Positions 37,847 to 47,975 of a stretch of 64,000 nt of DNA are shown here, piece by piece (the stretch's first letter is position 1; the number at the start of each line of letters is the position of its first letter). The notes beneath the pieces are model-generated. The model did not search any database. It was given only the letters and a program-made list of their open reading frames with translations, and had not been told where the DNA came from. Source of the DNA: Thalassotalea sp. (lineage in GTDB: Bacteria; Pseudomonadota; Gammaproteobacteria; Enterobacterales; Alteromonadaceae); assembly GCA_029237915.1 (NCBI GenBank), contig JAQWHD010000003.1:21426-85425 (forward strand), written 5' to 3'. The position numbers were made by a program, and so were the translations under genes.

Positions 37847-39037
37847 ATGAAATTAAGTTTTAGTCAAGAAGACGAGAATTTTCGCGCCGAAGTCGCTTGC
37901 TGGTTAACTGAAAATCTAGTTGGTGAATTTGAGCAACTTAAATTTCGTGGTGGCCCTGGCGACGAACATATGTTTCCAAAAGAGCGAAAAAAGTGGGAGC
38001 AAAAACTCGCACAAGGTGGCTGGTCTTGCGTTGGTTGGCCTAAGGAACATGGCGGTCGCGGTTGTTCAATTGAGCAGCAAGTCATTTTTAATGAAGAATA
38101 TGCCCGAGCAGGTGCGCCAGGGCATGTTGGCCACATTGGTGAAGGTCTCGCTGGCCCAACAATTATTGCTTTTGGTAATAAAGCTCAGCAACAAAAATAC
38201 CTTCCGGGTATCGCTGCGGGTACCGAATTATGGTGCCAAGGATATTCTGAACCCGGTGCTGGTTCTGATTTAGCTAATGTAAGAACAAAAGCTCATTTTG
38301 ACGAAGAAAAAGGTAAGTGGATTATTAATGGCCAAAAAGTATGGACTTCGTTGGCTCATGAATCCGATTTTATTTTCGTCATAGCTCGAACTGATCCTAA
38401 ATCAACCGCTCATAAAGGTTTAGGTTTCTTCTTAATGAAAATGGATCAGCCGGGTATTGAAGTGCGTGGTATTGAGCAACTCACCGGCACATCGGAATTT
38501 AATGAAGTGTTTTTTGATGAAGCAGAATGTGATGCTGATGATATTGTTGGCGAACCTGGTGAAGGTTGGGCTGTTGCGATGGGGCTACTCGGCTTCGAAC
38601 GCGGGGTGTCAACATTAGGTCAGCAGATGCAGTTCCAGAATGAGCTCAATCAAATTATTGCAATAGCCAAAGAAAATGGTAGTAATAAAGACCCTGTAAT
38701 TCGTCAGCGTATTGCCGATGCTCATGTGGGACTAAAAATCATGCGTTATAACAGCATGCGTATGCTATCGAGTGACGGCGGCTCTAATAAGGAAACACTT
38801 ATTTATAAGTTACTCTGGTCTACTTGGCATCGCGACTTAGGTGAGCTGGCGATGGATGTTCTCGGCCCTGAAGCCGAAATTTTGATGTCTGCCCCGTACG
38901 ATTTAACTCGTTTGCAATCTATGTATTTATTCGTTCGCTCCGATACCATTTACGGTGGCACTAATGAAATACAACGCAATATTATTGCTGAACGCGGTTT
39001 AGGTATGCCTAAAGAACCGAAAATAAGTATTAAATAA
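37847..39037 (+). CDS. Acyl-CoA dehydrogenase, catalytic-type subunit
   Basis: Protein of 396 residues of the FadE26/28 type. The candidate catalytic glutamate is E251 in GFERGVSTLG; the C-terminal loop reads IYGGTNEIQRN, without the glutamate used by medium-chain enzymes. WCQGYSEPGAGSDLA and WTSLAHESDF contact FAD and substrate. It pairs with the preceding gene to make an alpha2beta2 enzyme that desaturates a steroid or ring-derived CoA thioester. Last gene of the operon starting at 30388. Confidence 0.87.
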   Translation: MKLSFSQEDENFRAEVACWLTENLVGEFEQLKFRGGPGDEHMFPKERKKWEQKLAQGGWSCVGWPKEHGGRGCSIEQQVIFNEEYARAGAPGHVGHIGEGLAGPTIIAFGNKAQQQKYLPGIAAGTELWCQGYSEPGAGSDLANVRTKAHFDEEKGKWIINGQKVWTSLAHESDFIFVIARTDPKSTAHKGLGFFLMKMDQPGIEVRGIEQLTGTSEFNEVFFDEAECDADDIVGEPGEGWAVAMGLLGFERGVSTLGQQMQFQNELNQIIAIAKENGSNKDPVIRQRIADAHVGLKIMRYNSMRMLSSDGGSNKETLIYKLLWSTWHRDLGELAMDVLGPEAEILMSAPYDLTRLQSMYLFVRSDTIYGGTNEIQRNIIAERGLGMPKEPKISIK

Positions 39038-39298
39038 GCCCTTTCAAAGAATAAAACAGCCGTAGATCTTAGCGTATTTATGGCTTCATTCTGCTACAAA
39101 AATTAATCTACTATTTACTACAGAAGTTTGATTAATATTTATACATTATCTAGTTCCTTTAGTCTATGTAAGCTCCTAAAACAATGATTAATATAAAGAT
39201 ACAGCAACCCCATTAATTAATCCTTATTAGCTAAGCTAATTCGTGTGTCTTGATATGGGGGTAACGTTGTTAACTTTAAAATCAACAAGGAGTAAAGC

Positions 39299-41461
39299 GT
39301 GAATTATAATAAAAAACCACTAAATATAGCCCTAACACTAGCACTACTTAGTATGACTAATACCGTTAGCGCACAAGAAGATAAAACCAAAGGAACACTT
39401 GAAGTTATCGAGGTTACGGCACAGAAAAGGGTGCAAAACTTGCAAGAATTACCAACGGCAGTATCGGTGTTTAATAGTGAATCAATTAATGATAAGGGTA
39501 TAACCGATATTGAAGATCTCAGTATTTACACACCCAATATGCAAATTTCTGAAACGCCGGGTGGCAGTACCGGCGCAACAATTGCGATTCGTGGTTCCGT
39601 GACAATAAATCCAGCGGTAACTTGGGAGCCAACCACAGGGGTATATATTGATGGTGTTTTTGTGTCAAAAAATGTGGGTGGTTTATTTGATGTTGCAGCC
39701 ATAGATCGGGTCGAAGTATTACGAGGACCGCAAGGTACACTCTATGGTAAAAATACCATAGGTGGGGCGCTGAATATCTTAACCCGTAAGCCAAGTGGAG
39801 AATTCGGCGGTGAGATGCGAGTGGGTGCGGGTAATTATGGTATGACAGATATTTACATTACAGCAGACTCAGCTCAGATTAATGACAACCTAAGCTTTAA
39901 TATTACCGCCAATAAAAAGGATCGTGATGGCTTTTACGATAACCTTTCTGTTAACTCAGATGTTAAAAAATTCAAAGAGTTAGAGTCTACTTCTCTGCGC
40001 TTTGGCGCCTTGTATGAATATAGTGACGCACTTGAATTTTATTACACGTACGATAATAGTGATAAAGATCTTACGCCATCAATGGGGCAAGTGAATATTG
40101 CAGGACTTATGCCTGATGACAGTAAATCAAGGCAGGAAAGTGCAGCACTTGACGGCGTACAATTCGACCGCTCAGAAAGTTCGGGCCATGCCTTAACGGT
40201 TACTTGGGAATCAAGTGATAACTTAACGATTAAATCGATTTCGGCCTTTCGTGAAATTGATTACGAAGATGGTAGTGATTATGATGGTTTTGACTTGGTC
40301 GGTTTTCATACCTTTCGCAGGGTAGACCACGAGCAAACCTCGCAAGAAATTCAATTTATTGGCAACCAAGATAAATTAAATTACGTAGCGGGCTTATTTT
40401 ACATGAAAGAAGAATCTAATGTAGATAACCCATTCATTTTGGGTTTTGGCACCGTTAATAACTACTACGGCGTAGAAGCAGACTCAATTGCTGCTTATAC
40501 TCATCTTGATTATCAGTTAACAGACAAACTTACTATTGCTGGTGGTGTACGCTGGACCACAGAAGACAAATCATTCTACATTGAACATCCTGATGACTTT
40601 AGTATGTATTACTTCTTCCCATTACCACATACAACGGCAAGTGATACCTGGGAAAATACTTCTGCAATGGCATCGCTTAACTATGAGTTGGCCGATAACG
40701 TGCAGACCTATGTAAAAGTATCACAAGGCTGGAAAGCCGGTGGCTTTAATGGTGAAGCGCCAAATTCTGAAATTGCGGTTAAACCTTATGATGAAGAAAA
40801 GGTGCTCGCCTACGAATGGGGATTAAAATCTCGTTGGTTAGATCAGCGGGTACAAGCGAATATTGCTGTGTTTTATAATGACATCACTGATATGCAAATG
40901 TCTGAATTTTTGGGCGCATACTCTGACATTCAAAATGCGGGTGCTGCAAAAGTTAAAGGTATTGAATTAGAGTTAGTAGCTGCACTTACCGACGAACTCA
41001 CGGCTAACTTTAGCTATGGGATGCTTGATGGTGAGTATGATGAATTCGTAACTTATAACGTGTATACCGGGGCTCCTAACGACATTACTGATAGTGCAGT
41101 GTTCCCTTATAGCCCAGATAATAAATGGTCACTGGGATTAAATTACGCCTCTGAATTTGATATTGGTAATCTTAGCGTTTCTGCGGATTATAGCTACGTT
41201 GATGATCATTACGCGTTTCATAATCAGCCAGCTGCAGACTTAACTAGCATTGAAGGTTACAGTGTTATTAACGCGCGCATATCGCTGAAAGAAATTGCCG
41301 GCAGCCAATTTAGTTTATCTGTTTGGGGTAAGAACATTACGGATGAAGAATATCGTATTAACGGTGTTCCAATGGGAGATGCGACAGGTGCATTCATTGG
41401 AGGTATTAATTACTACGGTGATCCAGTTACTTACGGCGGAGAAGTTAGCTACGCGTTTTAA
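39299..41461 (+). CDS. TonB-dependent outer-membrane receptor
   Basis: Receptor of 720 residues. A signal peptide ends near residue 26 (NTVSA). A TonB-box-like EVIEVTAQKR, the plug (VEVLRGPQGTLYGKNTIGGALNI) and a 22-strand barrel follow, ending in Phe (GGEVSYAF). The GTG start is supported by AAGGAG six bases upstream. It imports a bulky substrate using TonB energy. Inside a steroid island a steroid or its conjugate is likely, but siderophore or vitamin uptake is not excluded. A weak operator-like sequence (TAGTTCCTTTAGTCTA) lies at 39151-39166. Confidence 0.92.
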   Translation: MNYNKKPLNIALTLALLSMTNTVSAQEDKTKGTLEVIEVTAQKRVQNLQELPTAVSVFNSESINDKGITDIEDLSIYTPNMQISETPGGSTGATIAIRGSVTINPAVTWEPTTGVYIDGVFVSKNVGGLFDVAAIDRVEVLRGPQGTLYGKNTIGGALNILTRKPSGEFGGEMRVGAGNYGMTDIYITADSAQINDNLSFNITANKKDRDGFYDNLSVNSDVKKFKELESTSLRFGALYEYSDALEFYYTYDNSDKDLTPSMGQVNIAGLMPDDSKSRQESAALDGVQFDRSESSGHALTVTWESSDNLTIKSISAFREIDYEDGSDYDGFDLVGFHTFRRVDHEQTSQEIQFIGNQDKLNYVAGLFYMKEESNVDNPFILGFGTVNNYYGVEADSIAAYTHLDYQLTDKLTIAGGVRWTTEDKSFYIEHPDDFSMYYFFPLPHTTASDTWENTSAMASLNYELADNVQTYVKVSQGWKAGGFNGEAPNSEIAVKPYDEEKVLAYEWGLKSRWLDQRVQANIAVFYNDITDMQMSEFLGAYSDIQNAGAAKVKGIELELVAALTDELTANFSYGMLDGEYDEFVTYNVYTGAPNDITDSAVFPYSPDNKWSLGLNYASEFDIGNLSVSADYSYVDDHYAFHNQPAADLTSIEGYSVINARISLKEIAGSQFSLSVWGKNITDEEYRINGVPMGDATGAFIGGINYYGDPVTYGGEVSYAF

Positions 41462-41475
41462 TTAGCTTTAGCATA

Positions 41476-41508
41476 GACGTATGCCAATTTAATTAATTGG
41501 CATACGTC
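41476..41508. terminator. Perfect 14-bp hairpin after TonB receptor
   Basis: GACGTATGCCAATT (41476-41489) pairs perfectly with AATTGGCATACGTC (41495-41508) around a 5-base loop. No T tract follows. It is the first of two hairpins downstream of the receptor and may act as a processing or stability element as well as a terminator. Confidence 0.55.
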
Positions 41509-41523
41509 ATCTATAGAAGTAAC

Positions 41524-41557
41524 AAAAATGGCCTTGTTGTAAAACAAGGCCATTTTT
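41524..41557. terminator. Bidirectional terminator after TonB receptor
   Basis: AATGGCCTTGTT (41527-41538) pairs with AACAAGGCCATT (41543-41554), with A and T runs on either side. It serves the receptor and the convergent SDR gene. Confidence 0.88.
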
Positions 41558-41627
41558 ATGATTATTGATTAAGTTATAAATGTTTAAGTAAGTGCGATTA
41601 GTTCAATACCAAGTGTTCGCTCTAATA

Positions 41628-42425
41628 CTAGAAACTACTGCGCGGCATTGCCATTGGCGGTCCTGTGAGTCCGCCGTTAACACCGTAAATTTCTCCAGTA
41701 ATGTAACTGGCCGCTGGTGAGGCTAAAAACAGCACACAAGCGGCGACATCTTCAGGTTGGCCTAATCGATTCATAGGGGTGCGCTCAACTATAGCGCGCT
41801 CTACCTCATCATTAATGACCCCTTCCAGTGCAGAAGTAAGGGTTGAGCCAACGCTGATAGCATTTACGCGTACTTTAGGCGCAAAATCTTGTGCTAAATT
41901 AAGGGTCATAAAATTCATTGCCGCTTTACCTATACCATAACTAATAAAGCCGGATTGAGCTAAGTGCCCAGCCACAGAAGAAATATTAATAATGGCACCT
42001 TTTTCGGCTGTCTTTACCATTAAAGGTGCGCACAAGCGAGACATGGCAAATGCGGTTGTGGTATTTAGTTTAAAACACGCTTCTAACTCTTCTTCGGTGG
42101 TCATTAATGTCGGCTTTATTGCGCCAGAGCCGCCAACATTATTGACTAAAATATCAAGACGACCAAAATGTTCAATAGTCTGGTCAACCAAAGCTTGGCG
42201 TTGTTGCTTATCGAGTACATCACAAGCAACTACTAACGCACGTCTACCGCGCTTGCGTATTTGTTCAGCGGTGTCTTCAAGTTGCTCTACCGTTCTTGCT
42301 GTGACAACAACATCCGCTCCAGCATCTGCCAGTGCAATTGCCGTGGCCGCGCCTATGCCACGGCCTGAGCCAGTAACAATAGCAACTTGGCCTTCTACGC
42401 GAAAGCGATCTAAAATATTAGACAT
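41628..42425 (-). CDS. Short-chain dehydrogenase (7alpha-hydroxysteroid dehydrogenase-like)
   Basis: Classical SDR of 265 residues: TGSGRGIG cofactor loop, NNVGG in place of NNAGG, Ser in NISSVAGH, and YGIGK catalytic pair. The C-terminal RTPMNRLGQPEDVAACVLFLASPAASYITGE and the VGGSG region recall E. coli 7alpha-HSDH, but the match is only moderate. It could oxidise a steroid hydroxyl or a beta-hydroxyacyl-CoA. AAGGAG precedes the ATG. No island operator was found upstream. It is followed by the thiolase on the same strand, upstream, with a terminator between, so it is probably a separate unit. Confidence 0.78.
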   Translation of the reverse strand: MSNILDRFRVEGQVAIVTGSGRGIGAATAIALADAGADVVVTARTVEQLEDTAEQIRKRGRRALVVACDVLDKQQRQALVDQTIEHFGRLDILVNNVGGSGAIKPTLMTTEEELEACFKLNTTTAFAMSRLCAPLMVKTAEKGAIINISSVAGHLAQSGFISYGIGKAAMNFMTLNLAQDFAPKVRVNAISVGSTLTSALEGVINDEVERAIVERTPMNRLGQPEDVAACVLFLASPAASYITGEIYGVNGGLTGPPMAMPRSSF

Positions 42426-42496
42426 TGGTTAACTCCTTTGGGTATTTATAGCAAATTAATCAAATAGGAACTGGTCGTTATTTTTCTGCTGATTAT

Positions 42497-42523
42497 AAAA
42501 TAGGGCGATAACGCCCTATTTTT
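42497..42523. terminator. Terminator downstream of thiolase
   Basis: AATAGGGCG (42499-42507) and CGCCCTATT (42512-42520) form a 9-bp stem with A and T runs on either side. It lies 51 bases past the thiolase stop on the minus strand. Confidence 0.85.
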
Positions 42524-42573
42524 GTTCGTTACCAAAGCAAGTCAGATAACGAATAATGCAGATAAGTGTTACG

Positions 42574-43779
42574 TTATAGGCAAACTTCGAACAGGCCTGC
42601 CGCACCCATTCCGCCACCGATACACATACTTACTACAACATATTTAACACCGCGGCGTTTGCCTTCGATTAGCGCATGGCCAACCATACGAGCGCCACTC
42701 ATACCAAAGGGATGACCTATGGCAATTGCGCCGCCATCAACATTTAGCTTGTCGTTATCAATACCTAAGTAGTCGCGAGAATAAATAAGCTGACAGGCGA
42801 ATGCTTCGTTAATTTCCCATAAGCCGATATCTTCAATTGCTAGTCCATGCTGTTTTAATAGCTTAGGAATAGCGTAGATTGGGCCAATACCCATTTCATC
42901 AGGTTCGCAGCCCGCTACAGTCATGCCTCTGAATATCCCCATTGGTGCTAAGCCTTTTTGCGCGGCTAATTGAGAATCCATTACCACACAGGCTGATGCG
43001 CCATCAGATAGTTGACTGGCATTACCTGCAGTAATGAATTCACCTTGTGCTACAACGCGACCATCTTTCCATACTGGGGCTAAACTTTGTAAGCTCTCAA
43101 GTGTTGTCGATGGGCGATTTCCCTCATCTTTACCAAGTAGCACATCTTCAAAGGTGACTTCTTTAGTTTCGCGATTGAATACCGATTTAGTGGATGCCAT
43201 TGGCACAATTTCATCATCGAATAAGCCATTTTGTTGTGCTGTGGCAATACGCTGTTGAGATTGAAGACTGTACTCATCTTGGGCTAAACGTGAAATGTTA
43301 TAGCGCTTTGCGACAACTTCTGCCGTTTCAATCATTTGCATGTAAGCGTGCTGTGACTTTGAAAGAACCGTTTTTGAAACATTGCGGTAGGTATTCTTAT
43401 GCTTATTTTGTACCATCGAAATTGATTCAACACCACCCGCAACCACAGTATCCATTGAACCAAGCATAATATTTTGTGCGGCAAAGCCAATACTCATTAA
43501 GCCTGATGAACACTGACGGTCTAGTGTCATGCCCGGTACAGAATTTGGCAGGCCTGCAGCGGTTGCTGTTAAGCGGCCTAAATTATAACCTTGAGTTCCT
43601 TGTTGTGCTGCACAGCCGATGATCACGTCATCAACTTCTGCGCCATCTATACCAGCACGCTTAACGGCTTGCTCAACCGCATGGCCAGATAAAGCTGGTG
43701 CTTCAGTGTCATTAAAGGCACCACGAAAGGCTTTGCCCATTGGAGTTCTGGCGGTTGATACTATAACTGCTTCACGCAT
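42574..43779 (-). CDS. Acetyl-CoA C-acyltransferase (thiolase, FadA5/FadA6-like)
   Basis: Thiolase of 401 residues. The nucleophile C90 is in [30 protein letters not shown] (catalytic His) and the second Cys in SMCIGGGMG complete the active site. It cleaves beta-ketoacyl-CoA and would release acetyl- or propionyl-CoA from a steroid side chain or from the C/D-ring chain. FadA5 (side chain) and FadA6 (C/D ring) are both candidates and cannot be separated here. AAGGAA precedes the ATG. Confidence 0.92.
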   Translation of the reverse strand: MREAVIVSTARTPMGKAFRGAFNDTEAPALSGHAVEQAVKRAGIDGAEVDDVIIGCAAQQGTQGYNLGRLTATAAGLPNSVPGMTLDRQCSSGLMSIGFAAQNIMLGSMDTVVAGGVESISMVQNKHKNTYRNVSKTVLSKSQHAYMQMIETAEVVAKRYNISRLAQDEYSLQSQQRIATAQQNGLFDDEIVPMASTKSVFNRETKEVTFEDVLLGKDEGNRPSTTLESLQSLAPVWKDGRVVAQGEFITAGNASQLSDGASACVVMDSQLAAQKGLAPMGIFRGMTVAGCEPDEMGIGPIYAIPKLLKQHGLAIEDIGLWEINEAFACQLIYSRDYLGIDNDKLNVDGGAIAIGHPFGMSGARMVGHALIEGKRRGVKYVVVSMCIGGGMGAAGLFEVCL

Positions 43780-44100
43780 GATAATTCCTTATATTTTAGG
43801 AGCACTTAGATGCTCGCATGGTTAAATTTAGTAAGGGCAATAACATAAAACAATATTCAATAATTCAGCTTGTGCTGGTAAATATGAACAGTTACGACTA
43901 ATGAAACATAGAAATTGCCACCTAGCTTATTAACGCCGATGATGTTGCTTTAGGCATCGACCATTTGAGGTAGGAAATAAAGAATAAGGATAACTTTCAG
44001 CGATTGATCGGGAATGAGTCGAATTTCATCATGTTTTTTACACTAAAAAATTGCAGCAGAAGGCCTATAGCAACCTAATTAAATTGCTATTATACTATTG
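43780..44100. other. Intergenic region upstream of thiolase
   Basis: 321 bases between co-directional thiolase and SDR genes. No gene or RNA recognised. It must contain the thiolase promoter. A poor half-match to the island operator lies at 43957-43972 and is not called. Confidence 0.4.
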
Positions 44101-44853
44101 TTAACCTGCCGTTTGCCCCCCATCAATAGGTAAAGCAGCACCCGTTATAAAACGTGCTTCGTCTGAGGCCAAGTAAGCAACAGCGGCAGCAATTTCGCTG
44201 GGTTGGGCTGCATCTAACATTGGAAACATCTTACTTAGTAACATTCTGTCTATATTCTCAGGAAAATTTACGTTAGCAGATAGTGGCGTTTTTACACTAC
44301 CTGGGCATAGCGCATTTACCCGTACTGATTGCCCCGAATACTCTACCGCCAGTGATTTGCTTAAATTAACCACTGCAGCTTTGGTGGTGCAATAAGCTGA
44401 GGTATAAGCTTGACCGACTAAGCCCGCAGATGATGACATATTCACTATATTACCCTGGGTTTTAATCAAGTGCGGCATTGCTAGCTGGCAAAGATAAAAA
44501 ACACTCGATAAATTAATACCTAGCATACGTTGCCATTCATCAACACTGATGTCGGTAAAGTGTTTAAGCTGGGCAATACCGGCAATATTGCACAACACAT
44601 CGAGTTTACTGTATTGCTCTATACAGGCATTAATAGCTGCAGCACAGGAATCATAATCGGCGACATCACAATATTGTGCGGCTACCTTTACTTTATGCTT
44701 TAGGCAATCCGCAAAAGTTTTTTGTAAGCCTTGCTCGTCAATATCACAGATCATCAGACTTGCGCCTTCACTCGCAAGTCGTATGGCCGTTTCTCGGCCA
44801 ATACCTGACGCAGCTCCGGTGACAAACGCGACTCTATTGTTGAATCGTTGCAT
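44101..44853 (-). CDS. Short-chain dehydrogenase/reductase
   Basis: Classical SDR of 250 residues with TGAASGIG, NIAG, Ser in MSSSAGLVG, and YCTTK. Residues after the cofactor loop, including D at the end of the second strand (MICDID), favour NAD over NADP. A likely substrate is a steroid alcohol or beta-hydroxyacyl-CoA; nothing in the sequence decides it. AAAAAGGA precedes the ATG. It lies downstream of the TonB receptor gene, from which a terminator hairpin separates it. Confidence 0.82.
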   Translation of the reverse strand: MQRFNNRVAFVTGAASGIGRETAIRLASEGASLMICDIDEQGLQKTFADCLKHKVKVAAQYCDVADYDSCAAAINACIEQYSKLDVLCNIAGIAQLKHFTDISVDEWQRMLGINLSSVFYLCQLAMPHLIKTQGNIVNMSSSAGLVGQAYTSAYCTTKAAVVNLSKSLAVEYSGQSVRVNALCPGSVKTPLSANVNFPENIDRMLLSKMFPMLDAAQPSEIAAAVAYLASDEARFITGAALPIDGGQTAG

Positions 44854-44938
44854 GTTTAATCCTTTTTAGATGAAGATAATGATGTACAAGCAGAGGTATT
44901 AACTTTATCAGTTCTTTGATTGGCGAGTGCAAAATAAA

Positions 44939-44968
44939 AAGGTCTTAATAAACAAATATTAAGACCTT
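44939..44968. terminator. Terminator downstream of minus-strand TonB receptor
   Basis: AAGGTCTTAAT (44939-44949) pairs with ATTAAGACCTT (44958-44968). On the minus strand it is followed by a T-rich run, 24 bases after the receptor stop. Confidence 0.8.
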
Positions 44969-44991
44969 AACTTAGTGGTGAATGTAATTAA

Positions 44992-47352
44992 TTAAAAGTT
45001 ATAAATTACATCAACACCATAACTAGCAGGTGCGCCATAAGTTTGGGTATCGTAAAAACCAAAGTTAGCGCCATGAAGTACATAGTCTTCATCGGTAATA
45101 TTACGTCCCCATGCTGATATTTTCAGATCTGAATCTTTACCTATTTTTATATCTGACAAGGTTAGGCGAGCATTGAGTAGTTCATAAGCATCGGCAACCA
45201 TACTTGGATCAATTAAGCTAAATTGATGTTCATCCGTCATAGTGTAGTCAGTGTGGAAGCTTAAGTTACCAAAACTAAGCTCTACCAGTGTCCAGTCTAT
45301 GGCCAATGATGCCGAGAAGCGGTCAACATCAGAGAATGTCTCATCAGTATAATCTGTATCTCTATAGCCATAAGTTGCCGAAAATATTAAATCACTCGTC
45401 GCTGCAAATTTAGCATCAAGTTCGAAACCAAGAGTTTCAGACTCACCAGAGTTTAATGAACGGCGAACCAAGTTGTCTTGTACGGTGATTTGTAAGTTAG
45501 TGTTGTCGTTATAAAAAACGGCAGCATTAAGCATAATGCGATCATCCATCAACATTGCTTTACTACCAATTTCATAAGCCGTTGTTTCTTCAGGATCGGC
45601 AGGCGTCAGCGAACCTTCATAATTTGCTTGACCAGTAGAAAGATAAGGAAAACGAGCAACAGCACCTGTGTTATATACACCAGCAGCATATCCTTGGGTT
45701 ACTTTACCGTAAACGGTTAAATCTTCATCGTAAACGTAGTTAACAATAAAAGAGCCAACAGTTTTATCCCACTCTTCTTCAGCACCTATATCCTCGGCCA
45801 ACATTACATCGTTTTCAGACTCATTAAGTATCGACTTTTCATCTTTGGTATGACGAACACCGACAATAACATTAAGCGAATCAGTTAGTTGATAATCAAG
45901 CTGGGTAAATACTGCGTTTGCTTCTGATTCTACACTATAGAAAACGCCCCATGGCAATGGCTCAGTAAATAATAAATTTGCTCCCTGGCCAGTAAAGATA
46001 TTAATGCTCCATGGGTTATTTTCTTGACCTTCTTCCTCAAAGTAATAATAACCGGCAACATACTTAAGTTTGCCATCCATAAAATCACCAAGGAACTGAA
46101 ATTCTTGAGAGGTCTGTTCTTGCGACTTTTCACTTGTATAATGAAATGCTGGATTTGGCGCGTAATTACCGTTTGGCATGAAGGTTTGGTCAAGCTCTGC
46201 ACCAAAATATGCACCACCATCCATGTCTACACCTTCTGTTAAGTCAGAATCATATTCACGGTAAGACGAAATTGATTTAAAAGTGTGGTTCTCGGCATAG
46301 TCCCACTCGAGTGCTAAGTTATGACCCGATATGTCGACGTACTCACGCCCTTGGTTATCCAATTCGAAAGATTCTTGTCGACTGCTATCATGCTCGTTCG
46401 CAGCCATCATGGCAAAAACATTGCCACCGTAAAATTTACCAGAGCCCATATTAACTGTTGGCACAGCTGGATCGGTAAACCAAGGGCGTACATTGCTGAT
46501 TTGAACTGGGGCTGCTACTGCGCTGCCGTCAGTTTCGTCGTAACTGTAATCAACTGAAAAGCTGTCACCCTCATAGCGTAGGGCAATTCTAAATGCATCG
46601 GTTTCTTTAGCACCTAGGTTTTTTTCACTCGCACCAGCATAAGTGTTTTTTGCCCAGCCGTCTTCTTCACCGGTCATGTAAGTTAACTTAGCTGAAAAAT
46701 CATTAAATGAACCAGTATCTACTGATGTGATTGAGTTAAAGAGCCCATCAGAGCCAAAGGTAAGTTTTTGTTGAAATTCAAAATCTTCTGATGGTTTTTT
46801 AGTTACCATATTGATTGCGCCACCCGTGGTGTTTTTACCCCAAAGTGTACCCTGAGGGCCACGCAATACTTCCATTCGTTCTAAATCGATAATGCTAAAA
46901 ATGGCGCCAGTATTACGTGCTAAATAAACACCATCAACATAAATCCCTACTTTTGGATCTACACCTAGTGACGGTTCATTAGTACCTAATCCACGAATAT
47001 TAACACCGACATTAAATGCACTACCAATAGGAACCACTACTTTGGTATTGGGCGCATAACTACTAATGTCACTAACATCTTCAATACCGAGAGTTTCTAA
47101 CGCCTCGCTATTAAATGCTGTAATGGCAATTGGGGTTTCTTGTAATGTACTAACACGTTTTTGTGCTGTAACAGAAATACGTTCAATTCCTGAATTGGCA
47201 TCACTTTCCTGTGTAACGGCTTGTTCTTCTGCCGCTACTGCTTGTTCTTCTGCTGCAACTACTTGGCCCGTTAGTGCACAAGCTACTGCAAACGCGAGTG
47301 GTTTTATGGTTACATTAAAGCTATTTTTCTGGTTATTCATTTTCATATTCAT
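44992..47352 (-). CDS. TonB-dependent outer-membrane receptor
   Basis: Receptor of 786 residues with a signal peptide (about 1-34, ending QVVAA), RISVTAQKR TonB-box region, plug motif MEVLRGPQGTLWGKNTTGGAINM and a barrel ending VDVIYNF. Just after the signal the sequence AAEEQAV is duplicated in tandem, from a 21-base DNA repeat. The upstream region holds an operator copy at 47445 and a tandem TTTTGTGTTTTATA repeat in the leader. GAGG lies 6 bases before the ATG at 47352, with two further in-frame ATGs close behind. Steroid uptake is the likely role from context. Confidence 0.92.
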   Translation of the reverse strand: MNMKMNNQKNSFNVTIKPLAFAVACALTGQVVAAEEQAVAAEEQAVTQESDANSGIERISVTAQKRVSTLQETPIAITAFNSEALETLGIEDVSDISSYAPNTKVVVPIGSAFNVGVNIRGLGTNEPSLGVDPKVGIYVDGVYLARNTGAIFSIIDLERMEVLRGPQGTLWGKNTTGGAINMVTKKPSEDFEFQQKLTFGSDGLFNSITSVDTGSFNDFSAKLTYMTGEEDGWAKNTYAGASEKNLGAKETDAFRIALRYEGDSFSVDYSYDETDGSAVAAPVQISNVRPWFTDPAVPTVNMGSGKFYGGNVFAMMAANEHDSSRQESFELDNQGREYVDISGHNLALEWDYAENHTFKSISSYREYDSDLTEGVDMDGGAYFGAELDQTFMPNGNYAPNPAFHYTSEKSQEQTSQEFQFLGDFMDGKLKYVAGYYYFEEEGQENNPWSINIFTGQGANLLFTEPLPWGVFYSVESEANAVFTQLDYQLTDSLNVIVGVRHTKDEKSILNESENDVMLAEDIGAEEEWDKTVGSFIVNYVYDEDLTVYGKVTQGYAAGVYNTGAVARFPYLSTGQANYEGSLTPADPEETTAYEIGSKAMLMDDRIMLNAAVFYNDNTNLQITVQDNLVRRSLNSGESETLGFELDAKFAATSDLIFSATYGYRDTDYTDETFSDVDRFSASLAIDWTLVELSFGNLSFHTDYTMTDEHQFSLIDPSMVADAYELLNARLTLSDIKIGKDSDLKISAWGRNITDEDYVLHGANFGFYDTQTYGAPASYGVDVIYNF

Positions 47353-47362
47353 CCCAAGCCTC

Positions 47363-47390
47363 TTTTGTGTTTTATATTTTGTGTTTTATA
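47363..47390 (-). repeat. Tandem 14-base repeat in receptor leader
   Basis: Two perfect copies of TTTTGTGTTTTATA (47363-47376, 47377-47390), 10 bases upstream of the receptor start codon. The 11-base core TTTTGTGTTTT also forms the arms of the palindrome at 47976-48013. Confidence 0.85.
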
Positions 47391-47444
47391 TTTTTTGCTT
47401 TTATTAGTATTGGTTGATATTTATTCAAATGGGCTTACATGAAA

Positions 47445-47460
47445 TCGTCTATTAGGACTA
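47445..47460 (-). promoter_or_regulatory. Island operator, site 4 (TonB receptor)
   Basis: The minus strand reads TAGTCCTAATAGACGA. It lies about 93 bases before the receptor ATG. Confidence 0.55.
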
Positions 47461-47975
47461 GTTAGTTTGGTTGTTAAGTAAATGAACGTCTCCGTAGTGT
47501 AGATATTAATAATATTATATTGCTATGAAATACAGGCCAGAGCTTGGTGTAGAAGACTAAGTCGATATTTTTATTTGTACCGAATAACAGGCTAAATTAC
47601 TGCTCGACTGTAGATAAAAGAAATTTTTTAATCATTCATTCACCCCCAAAAACAATCGGAAATACGATTTAAAGGCTCTGGGTTTCATAAGTTTAAGCAC
47701 ATATTTTCACTATATTAGCTTCTTAATTAGCTTTTGATTATTGTAAAATTTATTTTATAAAAACGTTAATATGTCCGTGTTGGCTCCTCATTTTAATAGG
47801 TATTTATACTAATTCAATACTTTCATAGGAAATTAGGTGTTATCCATTAGTACTATGTTTGGTCGTATTGGTTTTATCTTGGCGTATCTTTATCTATCCA
47901 GTCGATACTATGAATAGTCACTTCGTTTAAGAGGGCTTTATCTAAAAACTCTTAAAGTAGGTATGCATTCCTTTG

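Noticed and set aside
37920..38273. A 117-codon frame inside the acyl-CoA dehydrogenase gene
   Set aside because: It is a shifted shadow of a conserved enzyme, with no independent motif.
39151..39166. TAGTTCCTTTAGTCTA upstream of the TonB receptor at 39299 as an operator
   Set aside because: 12 of 16 positions agree with the best copy, but both conserved GTCC and GACGA cores are broken, so it is mentioned only as weak in the gene entry.
43957..43972. TCGACCATTTGAGGTA upstream of the thiolase as another operator copy
   Set aside because: Only the left half and centre agree with the motif; the GACGA right half is absent.
47066..47407. A 113-codon plus-strand frame antisense to the TonB receptor start
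   Set aside because: It lies over a well-supported receptor N-terminus, and its product is low-complexity hydrophobic sequence with no ribosome site.
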